Positions 17,278 to 27,387 of a DNA stretch of 64,000 nt are shown piece after piece. The translations under genes and the position numbers were made by a program. The DNA is from Georgenia soli (GTDB lineage: Bacteria; Actinomycetota; Actinomycetes; Actinomycetales; Actinomycetaceae): positions 806,001 to 870,000 of the forward strand of contig NZ_PDJI01000004.1 in the NCBI RefSeq assembly GCF_002563695.1, in the 5' to 3' direction. Positions within the stretch are counted from its first letter, which is position 1; every line of letters begins with the position of its first letter. The notes below the pieces were generated by a model, which worked only from the letters and a program-made list of their open reading frames with translations, did no database searches and had not been told where the DNA came from.

Positions 17278-17847
17278 GTGGGGGTGCTCGTGACCGTCAC
17301 CTACCTGCAGGCGACCGATCCCGCCACGCTCGCCCCGCCGTCGTCCCCGCGGCCCTCCTCGTTCACGCTCGAGCGGGTCAGCGAGCCGGACCCCCGTCTC
17401 AACAGCCGCCTGTACTGCGCCGTCGGGGCGGGGTGGAGCTGGACCGACCGCCTGGGGTGGCCGCCGGAGGAGTGGGCGCGGTGGCTGGCGGTGCCCGGCC
17501 GGGAGACGTGGGTGGCACGCGTCGACGGCGAGATCGCCGGCTACGCGGAGCTCGCGGGCGAAACCCGCGACTCGGCCGCCGACGGTGGCACCGAGGTGGA
17601 GATCGTCTACCTCGGGCTGCTCCCCGCCTTCACCGGCCGCGGACTGGGCGGGCACCTGCTCGCCGACGTCCTGGTGCGGGCCTGGGCACTGCCGGAGCGC
17701 TGGCCCGGGCTGCCGCCGGCCACCCGGGTGTGGCTGCACACCTGCAGCCTCGACAGCCCGCACGCGCTGGCGAACTACCGGGCGCGCGGTCTGGAGGTCT
17801 ACCGCACCGAGCGGCTCGAGCGGCGCGTGGCGCTGCCGTCCTCCTGA
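17278..17847 (+). CDS. GNAT family N-acetyltransferase
   Basis: 189-aa acetyltransferase with one GNAT fold. The cofactor-binding segment is YLGLLPAFTGRGLGGHLL (about residues 111-128), and ANYRARGLEVYRTE near the C-terminus is the usual beta6-alpha4 element. The substrate is unknown. Three in-frame GTG codons (17278, 17284, 17290) are possible starts; the last has a G-rich stretch five bases upstream. Its 3' end begins a short direct repeat (ctgacggct, 17844 and 17865). Confidence 0.8.
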   Translation: MGVLVTVTYLQATDPATLAPPSSPRPSSFTLERVSEPDPRLNSRLYCAVGAGWSWTDRLGWPPEEWARWLAVPGRETWVARVDGEIAGYAELAGETRDSAADGGTEVEIVYLGLLPAFTGRGLGGHLLADVLVRAWALPERWPGLPPATRVWLHTCSLDSPHALANYRARGLEVYRTERLERRVALPSS

Positions 17848-17872
17848 CGGCTGAGGGCAGCGGCCTGACGGC

Positions 17873-18088
17873 TCAGGGCATCGGTGAGCCAGGACCCACC
17901 AGGTCCTCGCCCTCGCCCTCCGGCCTCAGCTGCTCCTGGTGGTCGGGCGTGCCGGGCTGGTGGGCGGCGTCCACGTCCGCCTCGGCCAGCTCCTCGTCGT
18001 CGGGCCGGGTGTGCTCGAGGTTCTCGGCGGCGGCGTCGGCCAGCTCCTTGGCGCGGTCCGCGGTCTCGCGCGGGGTCTCGGCGTCCAT
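17873..18088 (-). CDS. Small acidic, probably disordered protein
   Basis: 71-aa protein beginning MDAETPRETADRAKELADAA and continuing with Glu/Asp-rich sequence and a Pro/Gly-rich tail; no hydrophobic segment. A GGAAGG ribosome binding site lies six bases before ATG 18088. I recognise no family. It could be a stress-type hydrophilic protein or a helical adaptor, which is inference. It converges with the GNAT gene and is divergent from pepN. Confidence 0.6.
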   Translation of the reverse strand: MDAETPRETADRAKELADAAAENLEHTRPDDEELAEADVDAAHQPGTPDHQEQLRPEGEGEDLVGPGSPMP

Positions 18089-18286
18089 CTCGGTCCTTCC
18101 TCGTCGTCGTGCCCCCGGCGTCCGCCGCCGGGGACTGGCCCCAGCGTGTCCCCGGCGGGTGAGGGCCGCAACCGGCGGAATCAGGTCGGCCGCCGCGGCA
18201 CCTCGGTGGCAGGATCGGGGGCGGTGCGCCGCCGGCGCCGCCAGGACCGCGGCCGATGGGCCGTCACGCACGTCTCAAGGAGTCCC

Positions 18287-20872
18287 ATGCCCGGAGAGAA
18301 CCTCACCCGCGCCGAGGCCCAGGAGCGGGCCGCCACCGTCGCGACGTCCGCCTACGACGTCGCCCTGGACCTCACCCGCGGGGAGGCGGTCTTCGGCTCG
18401 ACGACGACCATCCGCTTCACGGCGAGCGAGGGTGCGGGCACGTTCGTCGACCTCATCGCCGAGTCCGTCGAGCGGATCGTGCTCAACGGCCGCGAGGTGG
18501 ACACCGCGGCGTTCGACGGTGCCCGCATCACCCTGACCGACCTCGCCACGGACAACGAGCTCGTCGTCGAGGCCACCTGCCGGTACATGAACACCGGCGA
18601 GGGGCTGCACCGCTTCGTCGACCCGGTCGACGACGAGGTCTACCTCTACTCCCAGTTCGAGGTCGCCGACTCGCGCCGCGTCTTCGCCGTGTTCGAGCAG
18701 CCGGACCTCAAGGCCGTCTTCTCCTTCACCGTCACCGCCCCGGCGCACTGGACGGTCGTGTCCAACACGCCGGTCGTGGCCCCCGAGCCGGTGGCGGAGC
18801 CCGGCGCGGAGTCGCTGACCTGGCGCTTCGCCCCCACCGAGGTGATCTCCTCCTACCTCACCGCGATCGTCGCGGGCCCGTACCACAGGGTCACCGGCGA
18901 GCTGACGTCCCGCGACGGGCGCACGATCCCGCTCGGCGTGTACTGCCGCGCCTCCCTGGCCGAGTTCCTCGACGCCGAGGAGATCATGGACATCACCCGC
19001 GCCGGGTTCGCGTTCTACGAGGAGGCGTTCGACCGGCCCTACCCGTTCACCAAGTACGACCAGCTCTTCGTGCCGGAGTTCAACGCCGGCGCCATGGAGA
19101 ACGTCGGCGCCGTGACGTTCCTGGAGAGCTACGTCTTCCGCTCCAAGGTCCCGGAGGCCACCGTCGAGCGCCGCGCGGTGACGATCCTGCACGAGCTCGC
19201 CCACATGTGGTTCGGCGACCTCGTCACCATGCGCTGGTGGAACGACCTGTGGCTCAACGAGTCCTTCGCCGAGTACGCCTCCCACCTGGCCACCGCCGAG
19301 GCCACCCGCTGGACGAGCGCCTGGACGACGTTCTCGTCGCTGGAGAAGTCCTGGGCGTACAACCAGGACCAGCTGCCCTCGACCCACCCCATCGTCGCGC
19401 CCATCAACGATCTCGAGGACGTCGAGGTCAACTTCGACGGCATCACGTACGCCAAGGGCGCCTCGGTGCTCAAGCAGCTCGTCGCCTGGGTGGGCCGTGA
19501 CGCCTTCCTCGCGGGCGTGCGCCGCTACTTCGCCAAGCACGCCTTCGGCAACACCGAGCTGCGGGACCTGCTCGTCGAGCTCGAGGCCACCTCCGGGCGC
19601 GACCTGTCCGCCTGGTCGAGGGTCTGGCTCGAGGAGGCGGGAGTCACCCTGCTACGTCCCGAGATCGAGGACGACGACGGCACGATCGCCTCGTTCGCCA
19701 TCCTCCAGGAGGCCCCGGCGGAGCACCCCACGCTGCGCCCGCACCGCCTCGTGGTGGGTGGGTACGACGTCGTCGGGGAGGGGGCCGACGCCCGCCTGGA
19801 GCGCACGGTCCGCGTCGAGCTCGATGTCGACGGCGCCCGCACCGAGGTGCCGGAGCTCGCCGGCCGGCCGCGGCCGGACCTCATCCTGGTCAACGACGAG
19901 GACCTGGCGTACGCCAAGGTTCGTCTGGACGAGCGGTCCCTCGCCACGGCGACCGCGCACCTGGGCGGCTTCACCGAGTCCCTCCCCCGGGCGCTCGTGC
20001 TCGCGGCCGCGTGGGACATGACCCGGGACGGCGAGTGGTCGGCGCGGCAGTTCATCGACCTCGCGCTGCGGGCGGTGGCCACCGAGACCGACTCCACCGT
20101 GGTCATGGTGCTGCTGCGCCAGGTCGCCACCGCCCTGGGCCAGTACGTCGCCCCGGAGCGGCGCGCCGAGGTCGGGCAGGACGTCGCCGGACGTCTGCTC
20201 GCGCTCGCGCGCGAGGCCGAGGCCGGTTCCGACACGCAGCTGCAGCTGGTGCGGGCGCTGGCCGCGCACGCGGTGGCGGGCGAGCACCTGGACGTGCTCG
20301 CGGGGCTGCTGGACGGCTCGGCGGAGCTGCCGGGGCTCACGGTGGACACGGACCTGCGGTGGACGCTGCTGCAGGGCCTGGTGGCCGGCGGGCGGGCGGC
20401 GGAGTCGGAGATCGAGGCGGAGCTGGAGCGCGACGCCACGGCGACCGGGCAGCAGCAGGCTGCCCGCGCCCGCGCGGCGATCCCCACGGCTGAGAACAAG
20501 GAGCGGGCCTGGACCGACGTCGTCGACTCCGACGCGCTGCCCAACGCCGTGCAGGCCAACGTCATCGGCGGGTTCACCCAGGTGCACGAACGCGGGCTGC
20601 TCGCGCCCTTCGTCGAGCGCTACTTCGCCGCGTTGGAGCCGGTCTGGTCCGGCCGCACGAACGAGATGGCGCAGAACATCGTCGTCGGGCTCTACCCGGG
20701 CAAGCTCGCCGGTCTCGCGGCCGAGCACGGGGTGGACGTCGTGGAGCTGACGCAGCAGTGGCTGGACTCGCACGCCGACGCCCCGCCCGCGCTGCGGCGC
20801 CTCGTGGTGGAGAACCTCGACGCCGCCCGCCGCGCGGTGCGGGCCCAGGAGGCCGACCGGGCCAGCGCCTGA
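18287..20872 (+). CDS. pepN: Aminopeptidase N (M1 family)
   Basis: 861-aa zinc aminopeptidase removing N-terminal residues from peptides in the cytoplasm. The exopeptidase motif GAMEN is followed by the zinc site HELAHMWFGDLV (His302, Glu303, His306) with Glu325 in LNESFAEY as third ligand. The N-terminal beta-domain and long C-terminal helical domain give normal length for actinobacterial PepN. AAGGAG lies four bases before ATG 18287. A strong hairpin follows at 20918. Confidence 0.97.
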   Translation: MPGENLTRAEAQERAATVATSAYDVALDLTRGEAVFGSTTTIRFTASEGAGTFVDLIAESVERIVLNGREVDTAAFDGARITLTDLATDNELVVEATCRYMNTGEGLHRFVDPVDDEVYLYSQFEVADSRRVFAVFEQPDLKAVFSFTVTAPAHWTVVSNTPVVAPEPVAEPGAESLTWRFAPTEVISSYLTAIVAGPYHRVTGELTSRDGRTIPLGVYCRASLAEFLDAEEIMDITRAGFAFYEEAFDRPYPFTKYDQLFVPEFNAGAMENVGAVTFLESYVFRSKVPEATVERRAVTILHELAHMWFGDLVTMRWWNDLWLNESFAEYASHLATAEATRWTSAWTTFSSLEKSWAYNQDQLPSTHPIVAPINDLEDVEVNFDGITYAKGASVLKQLVAWVGRDAFLAGVRRYFAKHAFGNTELRDLLVELEATSGRDLSAWSRVWLEEAGVTLLRPEIEDDDGTIASFAILQEAPAEHPTLRPHRLVVGGYDVVGEGADARLERTVRVELDVDGARTEVPELAGRPRPDLILVNDEDLAYAKVRLDERSLATATAHLGGFTESLPRALVLAAAWDMTRDGEWSARQFIDLALRAVATETDSTVVMVLLRQVATALGQYVAPERRAEVGQDVAGRLLALAREAEAGSDTQLQLVRALAAHAVAGEHLDVLAGLLDGSAELPGLTVDTDLRWTLLQGLVAGGRAAESEIEAELERDATATGQQQAARARAAIPTAENKERAWTDVVDSDALPNAVQANVIGGFTQVHERGLLAPFVERYFAALEPVWSGRTNEMAQNIVVGLYPGKLAGLAAEHGVDVVELTQQWLDSHADAPPALRRLVVENLDAARRAVRAQEADRASA

Positions 20873-20917
20873 CGGCCGACCCCCGCCCAGGAGGTCGCAG
20901 CCGACTGCGGGTCCTTC

Positions 20918-20953
20918 CGCCGGGTGCGCACGCAACGACGCGCGCACCCGGCG
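20918..20953 (+). terminator. Terminator-like hairpin after pepN
   Basis: A 12-bp stem, CGCCGGGTGCGC with its complement, and a 12-base loop lie 45 bases after the pepN stop. No T-tract. Confidence 0.55.
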
Positions 20954-20959
20954 AAGGAA

Positions 20960-21035
20960 CCGGCACCTGGCACAAGAGCCAGCAGACGGCGGAAGAACCA
21001 GCAGACGGCGGAAGAACCGGCAGTGGGCGGAGTGC
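20960..21035. repeat. Short 19-bp tandem repeat in pepN-HAD intergenic region
   Basis: Two identical 19-bp copies (ccagcagacggcggaagaa at 20979-20997 and 20998-21016) are flanked by a degenerate copy on each side (20960-20978 and 21017-21035). The unit does not resemble coding repeats nearby. The rest of this 253-base gap holds the pepN hairpin and nothing else I recognise. Confidence 0.7.
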
Positions 21036-21125
21036 CAGCAGCCAGCGGACACGCCGGAGGCGGCCACTGCGTCCCCCGTTCACGCACGCCTACAAGCGGT
21101 GGCCCGGCGCGCGGGGCCGCACCGC

Positions 21126-21803
21126 TCAGGGCACCAGGGCGCTGAGGTCGTCCACGGCGTCGTGGGCGCCGGCCGCCCGCAACGTGCGCGCCGCGTGCGA
21201 CGTGGTCACGCCCAGCACCAGACCCACGCCCGCGCCGAGCGCGGCGCTCAGCCCGGCCGGGGTGTCCTCGGCGGCCACGCAGGCGGCCGCCTCGACACCG
21301 AGAACCTCGGCGCCGAGGCGGTACGGGGCGGGGTCGGGCTTGCCCACCTCGACCAGCTCCGCGGTGACCTGGGCGACGCCCAGGTCGGCCACCCCGAGCA
21401 GGTCCAGGGCCGCCGTCGTCCAGGCGCGGGTGGCGGAGGTGACGACGGCGACGGGCAGACCGGCCCTGCGCCACCCCGCGATCGCGTCCGCCGCGCCGGC
21501 CACCGGGGCCGGCGGGTAGGTCTCCACGTCCAGGCAGGCGATGACCTCGTGGGCCAGGCCCATCGGGTCCTCGCCCGTCCACGGGCCCTCCACTGCCGCG
21601 AACACCTCCGCCCCGCGCCGGCCGGCGAAGAGGTGGAGCATGTCCGCGGGCACGTCCCAGCCGCGGCGCGCGAAGTACGTGGCGAACGCGGCGCGGTGGG
21701 TCGGCTCGGAGTCCACCAGCGTGCCGTCCAGGTCCAGGAGCAGGCCGGCGCCCGGCGAACGCAGCATCGCGTCCACCCGGCCGCGCAGGCCGGAGTCCGT
21801 CAC
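21126..21803 (-). CDS. HAD-superfamily sugar-phosphate phosphatase-like protein
   Basis: 225-aa HAD subfamily IA hydrolase. Motif I is DLDGTLVDSE (about residues 24-33), motif II is the VVTSAT threonine/serine segment, motif III is the Lys of VGKPDP, and motif IV is AAEDTPAG. This pattern resembles beta-phosphoglucomutase and 2-deoxyglucose-6-phosphatase relatives. The GTG start overlaps the EIIA stop (GTGA), so it is the third gene of a PTS operon and probably acts on a phosphosugar. Confidence 0.88.
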   Translation of the reverse strand: MTDSGLRGRVDAMLRSPGAGLLLDLDGTLVDSEPTHRAAFATYFARRGWDVPADMLHLFAGRRGAEVFAAVEGPWTGEDPMGLAHEVIACLDVETYPPAPVAGAADAIAGWRRAGLPVAVVTSATRAWTTAALDLLGVADLGVAQVTAELVEVGKPDPAPYRLGAEVLGVEAAACVAAEDTPAGLSAALGAGVGLVLGVTTSHAARTLRAAGAHDAVDDLSALVP

Positions 21804-22258
21804 GCCCAGGAGAAGAGCTCGTCGCCCGCGGACACGCTGTCGCCGGGCTGCACCGCCTGGGTCAGGGACTCCGCCGTGCCCTCGAGCGCGATGACCGGGG
21901 TGACCGGGGAGCGGCCACCGGCGGCCACCTGCTCGGGCGACCAGGTGACGAGCAGCTGCCCGGCCTCGACCTTGTCCTTCTCCTGCGCGTGAAGGGTGAA
22001 CCCCTCGCCGCCCAGCTGGACGGTGTCCAGGCCGAGGTGCACGAGAACGCCACGTCCGCCGTCGGCCACCAGGACGAAGGCGTGCGGGTGGAACTTCATG
22101 ATGGTCCCGGCCACGGGGGCCCGGACCTCAGACACCTCGGCACCGGCGGGGTCGACGGCGATGCCCGGCCCCACGATGGCCTCGGAGAAGACGGGGTCCG
22201 GCACGTCCTTCAGAGCCAGGACCTTTCCGGCGACGGGCGCGAGGACCCGCAGCGTCAC
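21800..22258 (-). CDS. PTS glucose-type EIIA component
   Basis: 152-aa soluble EIIA(Glc) domain that passes phosphate from HPr to EIIB. The conserved active-site pair is His59 (FHPHAFVL) and phosphorylated His74 (VLVHLGLDTV). APVAGKVL at the start and the closing GDELFSW are typical of the Crr family. GTG 22258 overlaps the EIIB stop by four bases. Translational coupling in the order EIIB-EIIA-HAD is clear. Confidence 0.95.
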   Translation of the reverse strand: MTLRVLAPVAGKVLALKDVPDPVFSEAIVGPGIAVDPAGAEVSEVRAPVAGTIMKFHPHAFVLVADGGRGVLVHLGLDTVQLGGEGFTLHAQEKDKVEAGQLLVTWSPEQVAAGGRSPVTPVIALEGTAESLTQAVQPGDSVSAGDELFSWA

Positions 22259-22485
22259 CGCAGGTCCTCGATGTCCTCGGCGATCGTGTCCGCCTGGGGG
22301 CCGACGACCACCTGGACGGCCGCGCCCTGCTGGACGACGCCGAAGGCGCCCGCGGCGCGCAGACCGGCCTCGTCGACCTTGGCCGGGTCCTCGACCTCCA
22401 CGCGCAGCCGCGTGATGCACGCCTCGAGGTCGAGGATGTTGGCGTCCCCGCCCAGCGCCGCGAGGATCTGCTCCGCCTGGCTCAT
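22255..22485 (-). CDS. PTS glucose/GlcNAc-type EIIB component (first copy)
   Basis: 76-aa single-domain EIIB. Phosphocysteine Cys23 lies in LEACITRLRVEV, the diagnostic motif, with the GxFGV segment (GAFGVVQQG) near residue 46. The ATG at 22485 has CAGGAG six bases upstream. It is the first gene of the leftward PTS operon and is divergent from the EIIC gene across a 305-base regulatory region. Confidence 0.95.
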   Translation of the reverse strand: MSQAEQILAALGGDANILDLEACITRLRVEVEDPAKVDEAGLRAAGAFGVVQQGAAVQVVVGPQADTIAEDIEDLR

Positions 22486-22790
22486 CTTCAGCTCCTGTCG
22501 TCACGGACCGGCCGTGACCCTGCCGGCGGAACTCCCCGCCGTGCGCCGTCGGGCGCCCGCACCGGGGCAGTCTGCCCCGGCATGCTGATAAGACCGCGCA
22601 GGCCAGCCGTGTGTCAAGCGTTCCCCAAGGCGCGGCGCGGGTCCTTGACACACAGGTTTGCTGGCGATTCAGTGTGCGCGTCGGCTCGTCCGTATCGCAG
22701 TGCGAGACGGAGGGGTGGACGCACCCCGGAGCGTCCCGGTGCGCGCCGAAGCGCACGCCAGGTGGGCCGCTCCTGACCATTGGAGCAGCG
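22486..22790. promoter_or_regulatory. Divergent regulatory region between PTS EIIB and EIIC genes
   Basis: A 10-bp inverted repeat, GTGTGTCAAG at 22609-22618 and CTTGACACAC at 22644-22653, carries one TTGACA -35 hexamer on each strand. Leftward, TTGACA is followed after 18 bases by TCTTAT (22588-22593), a fair -10. Rightward, it is followed after 17 bases by TTCAGT (22668-22673), a weaker -10. In the leftward 5' UTR an 8-bp hairpin (CCGGGGCA-gtc-TGCCCCGG, 22562-22580) could be a leader element. No ORF is supported in the gap. Confidence 0.6.
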
Positions 22791-24326
<1,536 letters not shown>

Positions 24327-24340
24327 ACCGCCGACGCCGC

Positions 24341-24387
24341 GACGACCCCCTGCGCGGAGCTCCAAGGCTCCGTGCAGGGGGTCGTTC
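24341..24387 (+). terminator. Terminator after the EIIC gene
   Basis: A long hairpin (gacgaccccctgc then gcggagc, pairing with gctccgt and gcagggggtcgtt) begins 15 bases after the EIIC stop. The stem is about 20 bp with one G-T pair, one internal mismatch and a TCCAAG loop. Confidence 0.8.
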
Positions 24388-24480
24388 TGTACCCGGGCAG
24401 CTCGGTCGGGGGCACGTTGCGCCTCTCCGGCCGGCGACTCAGCGCGGACAGGCGAAGTGTCACCGCCCCCGACACCTCAG

Positions 24481-24651
24481 GGAGGAAGTGCCCCCTCACG
24501 GAGGAAGTGCCCCCTCACGGAGGAAGTGCCCCCTCACGGAGGAAGTGCCCCCTCACGGAGGAAGTGCCCCCTCACGGAGGAAGTGCCCCCTCACGGAGGG
24601 AGTGAGCCCTCAGGGAGGAAGTGACCTCTCACGGAGGACTTGACCTCTCGC
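24481..24651. repeat. 19-bp tandem repeat array (nine units)
   Basis: Six identical, uninterrupted copies of ggaggaagtgccccctcac occupy 24481-24594; three diverged copies continue to 24651. The unit length is not a multiple of three and no start or ribosome binding site fits, so the array is non-coding. It lies in the 347-base gap between the EIIC terminator and the 3' end of malQ. The minus strand is G-rich (GAGGGGGC per unit). I see nothing else in this gap (24327-24673) apart from the terminator. Confidence 0.9.
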
Positions 24652-24673
24652 CGGGAGGGGGTCGGGGCGCCCG

Positions 24674-26836
24674 TCAGGCGAGGCGGTCGTCGTCACCGAG
24701 CGCGGCGCGGACAGCGGCGACGAGGGAGAGCAGCCGGGCCGAGCCGGGAAGGTCCTCGACCATGACCACCTGCTCCGCGCCGTCGGCCAGGGGCAGCTTC
24801 CAGTTCGGGTACTCCGTGTCCGTGCCCGGCTGGTTCTGCGCGCGCCGCTCCCCCACCGCGTCGGTGAGCGAGACGCCGACGAGCACGGCCGGCGTGCGCA
24901 GCACGTACACGTGCAGCGCCTCGACCAGCTCCCGCTCCGTGGGCTCCTCCCCGACCAGCCCGTGCTCGCGCAGACGGGCCACCATGCGCTGGCGCTCCGT
25001 CCGCGCCTCGGCCCGCACCTTCTCGACGGGTTCGGTCAGCAGCCCCAGCCGTTCGCGCAGGTCGACGTGCTCCTCGGCGAGGTAGCCGGCCACCGGCGGC
25101 AGGTCGTGGGTGTCGACGGTGGCGAGCACGAGGTTGCGGTAGGCGTCGGGCTCGAGCGGGTGACCGCCGTCGTCCTTCTCGAACCAGAGCACGGACGTGC
25201 CGAGCACCCCGCGGTCCTCGAGGTAGTCCCGCACCCACGGCTCGACGGTGCCCAGGTCCTCGCCGACGACGGTCGCGCCGGCCCGCGCCGCCTCGAGCAG
25301 CAGCACGCCCACCATCGCCTCGTGGTCGTAGCGGACGTAGGTGCCCTCGTCGGCGCCCATCCCGTCCGGGATCCACCACAGCCGGAACAGGCCGAGGATG
25401 TGGTCCACGCGTACCGCGCCCGCGTGGCGCAGCACGGTGCGGGCCATCTCCCGCAGCGGCGCGTAGGCGGTGCGGGCCAGGGCGTCGGGCCGCCACGGGG
25501 GCTGGCTCCAGTTCTGGCCCTGCTGGTTGTACATGTCCGGCGGCGCGCCGACGCCGATGCCCTGCGCGAACGCCTCGCGGTCGATCCAGGAGTCGGCGCC
25601 GCCCGGGTGCACGCCGACGGCGAGGTCGTGCATGACGCCCAGGCCCATGCCCGAGTCCTTCGCCACCTGCTGGGCGTGGGCGAGCTGCTCGTCCGCGACC
25701 CACTGCAGCCACACGTAGAAGTCGACCCGATCGGCGAGCTCGCGGCGGGCGCGCGCCACGTACGGCGAGCGGATGTCCCCCAGCTCCTCGGGCCAGCCGG
25801 TCTCGGCGTACTTCTCGTGCAGCGCGCACCACAGGGCGAAGTCCTCCAGCCCCTGGCCCTCGCCGGCGCGGAAACGGTCGAGCGCACGCTGGCGGGACCG
25901 GCTGCGGCCGGCGGCGAAGATCACCTCGAGCGCCTCGCGCTTCGCGGCCCAGGCGGCGTCGCGGTCGATGGGGGCGTTCGTGGCGTTCGTACCCCGCACC
26001 TCCTCGGCGGCCCACTCCACCAGCGCCCGCTGGGGGCCCGGCAGGTAGGCGACCTCACGGACCTCCTCGGGCCGGACGTAGATGGGGTTGACGAACCGGC
26101 GGGTGACCGGCAGGTACGGCGAGGGGGTCATGCGGCCGCTCGGCTCGGCGGCGTGCAGGGGGTTGATCAGCAGGAAGTCGGCCCCGAGGTCACCGGAGAA
26201 GCTGGTCAGCTCGGCCAGGTCGGACAGGTCGCCGACGCCCCACGAACGGGCGGAGCGGACCGAGTACAGCTGCGCCATCAGGCCCCACCCGCGAGAGGTG
26301 GCGACGGCCGGCCGGGGCAGGCGGTCCGGGGTCACCGCGAGCGGGGCGCGGGCCTCGGGGCCGCCGTCGACGCGGGCCACCACCTCGTGCCAGCCGACGG
26401 GCAGGCCGGCCGGGACGACGAAGGTCGCCCGGCCGGTCGCCACGCCGTCCACCTCACGCGGGGCCACCCACGCGTCCTTCTGCTCCAGCCGGCGGGTGCC
26501 ACCGCCCTCGAACTCGACGACGACGGCGACCCCCGAACCGTCGGGGACGTGGACCGGGAGCTCGTGGTCGCGTCCCTGCCGCACCACCACCGACGGCGGC
26601 AGCACCGCGCGCCAGGGGGCGAGCTCCACCTCGGCGAGCGCACCCCGGACCTCCTCCTCGGTGGCCGCGGCCACGCCGAGCGCCGCGAGCACGGCCCGGA
26701 TGGTCGCGGCCGGGACGACCCGGTGCTGGCCGGTGTAGTCCCAGAAGTCCGTCGCCACGCCGAAGCTGTCCGCCAGGCGGCGCAGCTCCGGCGAGGGAGT
26801 GGTGGTGTCCGCGGCCGGTGCCGGGCTCGACGTCAT
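24674..26836 (-). CDS. malQ: 4-alpha-glucanotransferase (amylomaltase)
   Basis: 720-aa GH77 enzyme that transfers alpha-1,4-glucans and disproportionates maltooligosaccharides in the cytoplasm. The N-terminal ~150 residues form the beta-rich MalQ N-domain common in actinobacteria. The catalytic domain carries AVRVDHILGLFRLWWIP with the nucleophile Asp, VVGEDLGTVEPWVRDYL with the acid/base Glu, and TVDTHDLPPVAGYL with the third carboxylate. ATG 26836 follows an AGGAG-like site. It is flanked by the second EIIB gene, which starts upstream on the same strand, 93 bases away. Confidence 0.96.
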   Translation of the reverse strand: MTSSPAPAADTTTPSPELRRLADSFGVATDFWDYTGQHRVVPAATIRAVLAALGVAAATEEEVRGALAEVELAPWRAVLPPSVVVRQGRDHELPVHVPDGSGVAVVVEFEGGGTRRLEQKDAWVAPREVDGVATGRATFVVPAGLPVGWHEVVARVDGGPEARAPLAVTPDRLPRPAVATSRGWGLMAQLYSVRSARSWGVGDLSDLAELTSFSGDLGADFLLINPLHAAEPSGRMTPSPYLPVTRRFVNPIYVRPEEVREVAYLPGPQRALVEWAAEEVRGTNATNAPIDRDAAWAAKREALEVIFAAGRSRSRQRALDRFRAGEGQGLEDFALWCALHEKYAETGWPEELGDIRSPYVARARRELADRVDFYVWLQWVADEQLAHAQQVAKDSGMGLGVMHDLAVGVHPGGADSWIDREAFAQGIGVGAPPDMYNQQGQNWSQPPWRPDALARTAYAPLREMARTVLRHAGAVRVDHILGLFRLWWIPDGMGADEGTYVRYDHEAMVGVLLLEAARAGATVVGEDLGTVEPWVRDYLEDRGVLGTSVLWFEKDDGGHPLEPDAYRNLVLATVDTHDLPPVAGYLAEEHVDLRERLGLLTEPVEKVRAEARTERQRMVARLREHGLVGEEPTERELVEALHVYVLRTPAVLVGVSLTDAVGERRAQNQPGTDTEYPNWKLPLADGAEQVVMVEDLPGSARLLSLVAAVRAALGDDDRLA

Positions 26837-26929
26837 GGTGCTCCTCGGTGTCGACGGACGACCGTGCGTCCGGCGTGGGTTCCGCGCCGGGGGCCTCGCC
26901 CTCGCCGGCACGTCGTGCGGCGCGTGGGG

Positions 26930-27160
26930 CTACAGGAGCGCGCTGATCTGCTCGGCCAGGTCGTCCGCCTCGGGACCGACGACGATCTGCACGACGCGGC
27001 CGACGCGCACGACGCCGAACGCACCGGTGGCCTTCAGGTCGCTCTCCCCCACCACGGCAGGGTCCCGGACCTCCACGCGCAGACGGGTGATGCACGGCTC
27101 GACGTCGACGACGTTCGGCGCACCCCCCAGGGCGGCCACGATGCTCTCGGCCTTGTTCAT
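26930..27160 (-). CDS. PTS glucose/GlcNAc-type EIIB component (second, orphan copy)
   Basis: 76-aa EIIB domain aligned end to end with the copy at 22255-22485: Cys23 in VEPCITRLRVEV and GAFGVVRVG. About half of the residues differ, so it is a paralogue rather than a recent duplicate. GGAG lies five bases before ATG 27160. No EIIC or EIIA is adjacent; it lies between malQ and ptsI, divergent from ptsI. Confidence 0.94.
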   Translation of the reverse strand: MNKAESIVAALGGAPNVVDVEPCITRLRVEVRDPAVVGESDLKATGAFGVVRVGRVVQIVVGPEADDLAEQISALL

Positions 27161-27387
27161 GAAACTCCTCCAACAGGTTTGAGACGGTGATCGTGCGGGA
27201 TTCGTCACGTTCCCGCGACCTCCTCCGAGCCTACCTGCGTGCGGAGGGTGCACCACCAGATCGGCGCGCGGCGGGCCGCACCGCCCGGGCCGCACCGTCC
27301 GGGGCCGTGCTGGTGGACCGGCGCGTGCGACGGGCACGTGCGCCCGTGACGGGCATGATGGAGGTATCCGTCAGGACAGGAGTTCCC

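Noticed and set aside
17844..17885. Direct repeat of ctgacggct at the end of the GNAT gene as a recombination site
   Set aside because: Two imperfect copies of a short GC-rich string with no mobile element nearby; probably slippage.
24372..24605. A coding frame through the 19-bp repeats giving a repeating peptide
   Set aside because: The 19-bp unit shifts frame every copy, there is no ribosome binding site, and the frame exists only because the repeat lacks stops in that register.
24481..24651. The 19-bp array as a CRISPR
   Set aside because: Units are directly adjacent without unique spacers, 19 bp is too short, and no cas genes are present.
27195..27216. GCGGGA/TCCCGC inverted repeat between the orphan EIIB and ptsI as an operator
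   Set aside because: The 6-bp arms are plain GC sequence likely to occur by chance here, and no matching regulator motif is recognised.
27161..27387. An HPr (ptsH) gene next to ptsI
   Set aside because: No frame with the HPr active-site His motif exists in the gap or nearby. HPr must be encoded elsewhere.
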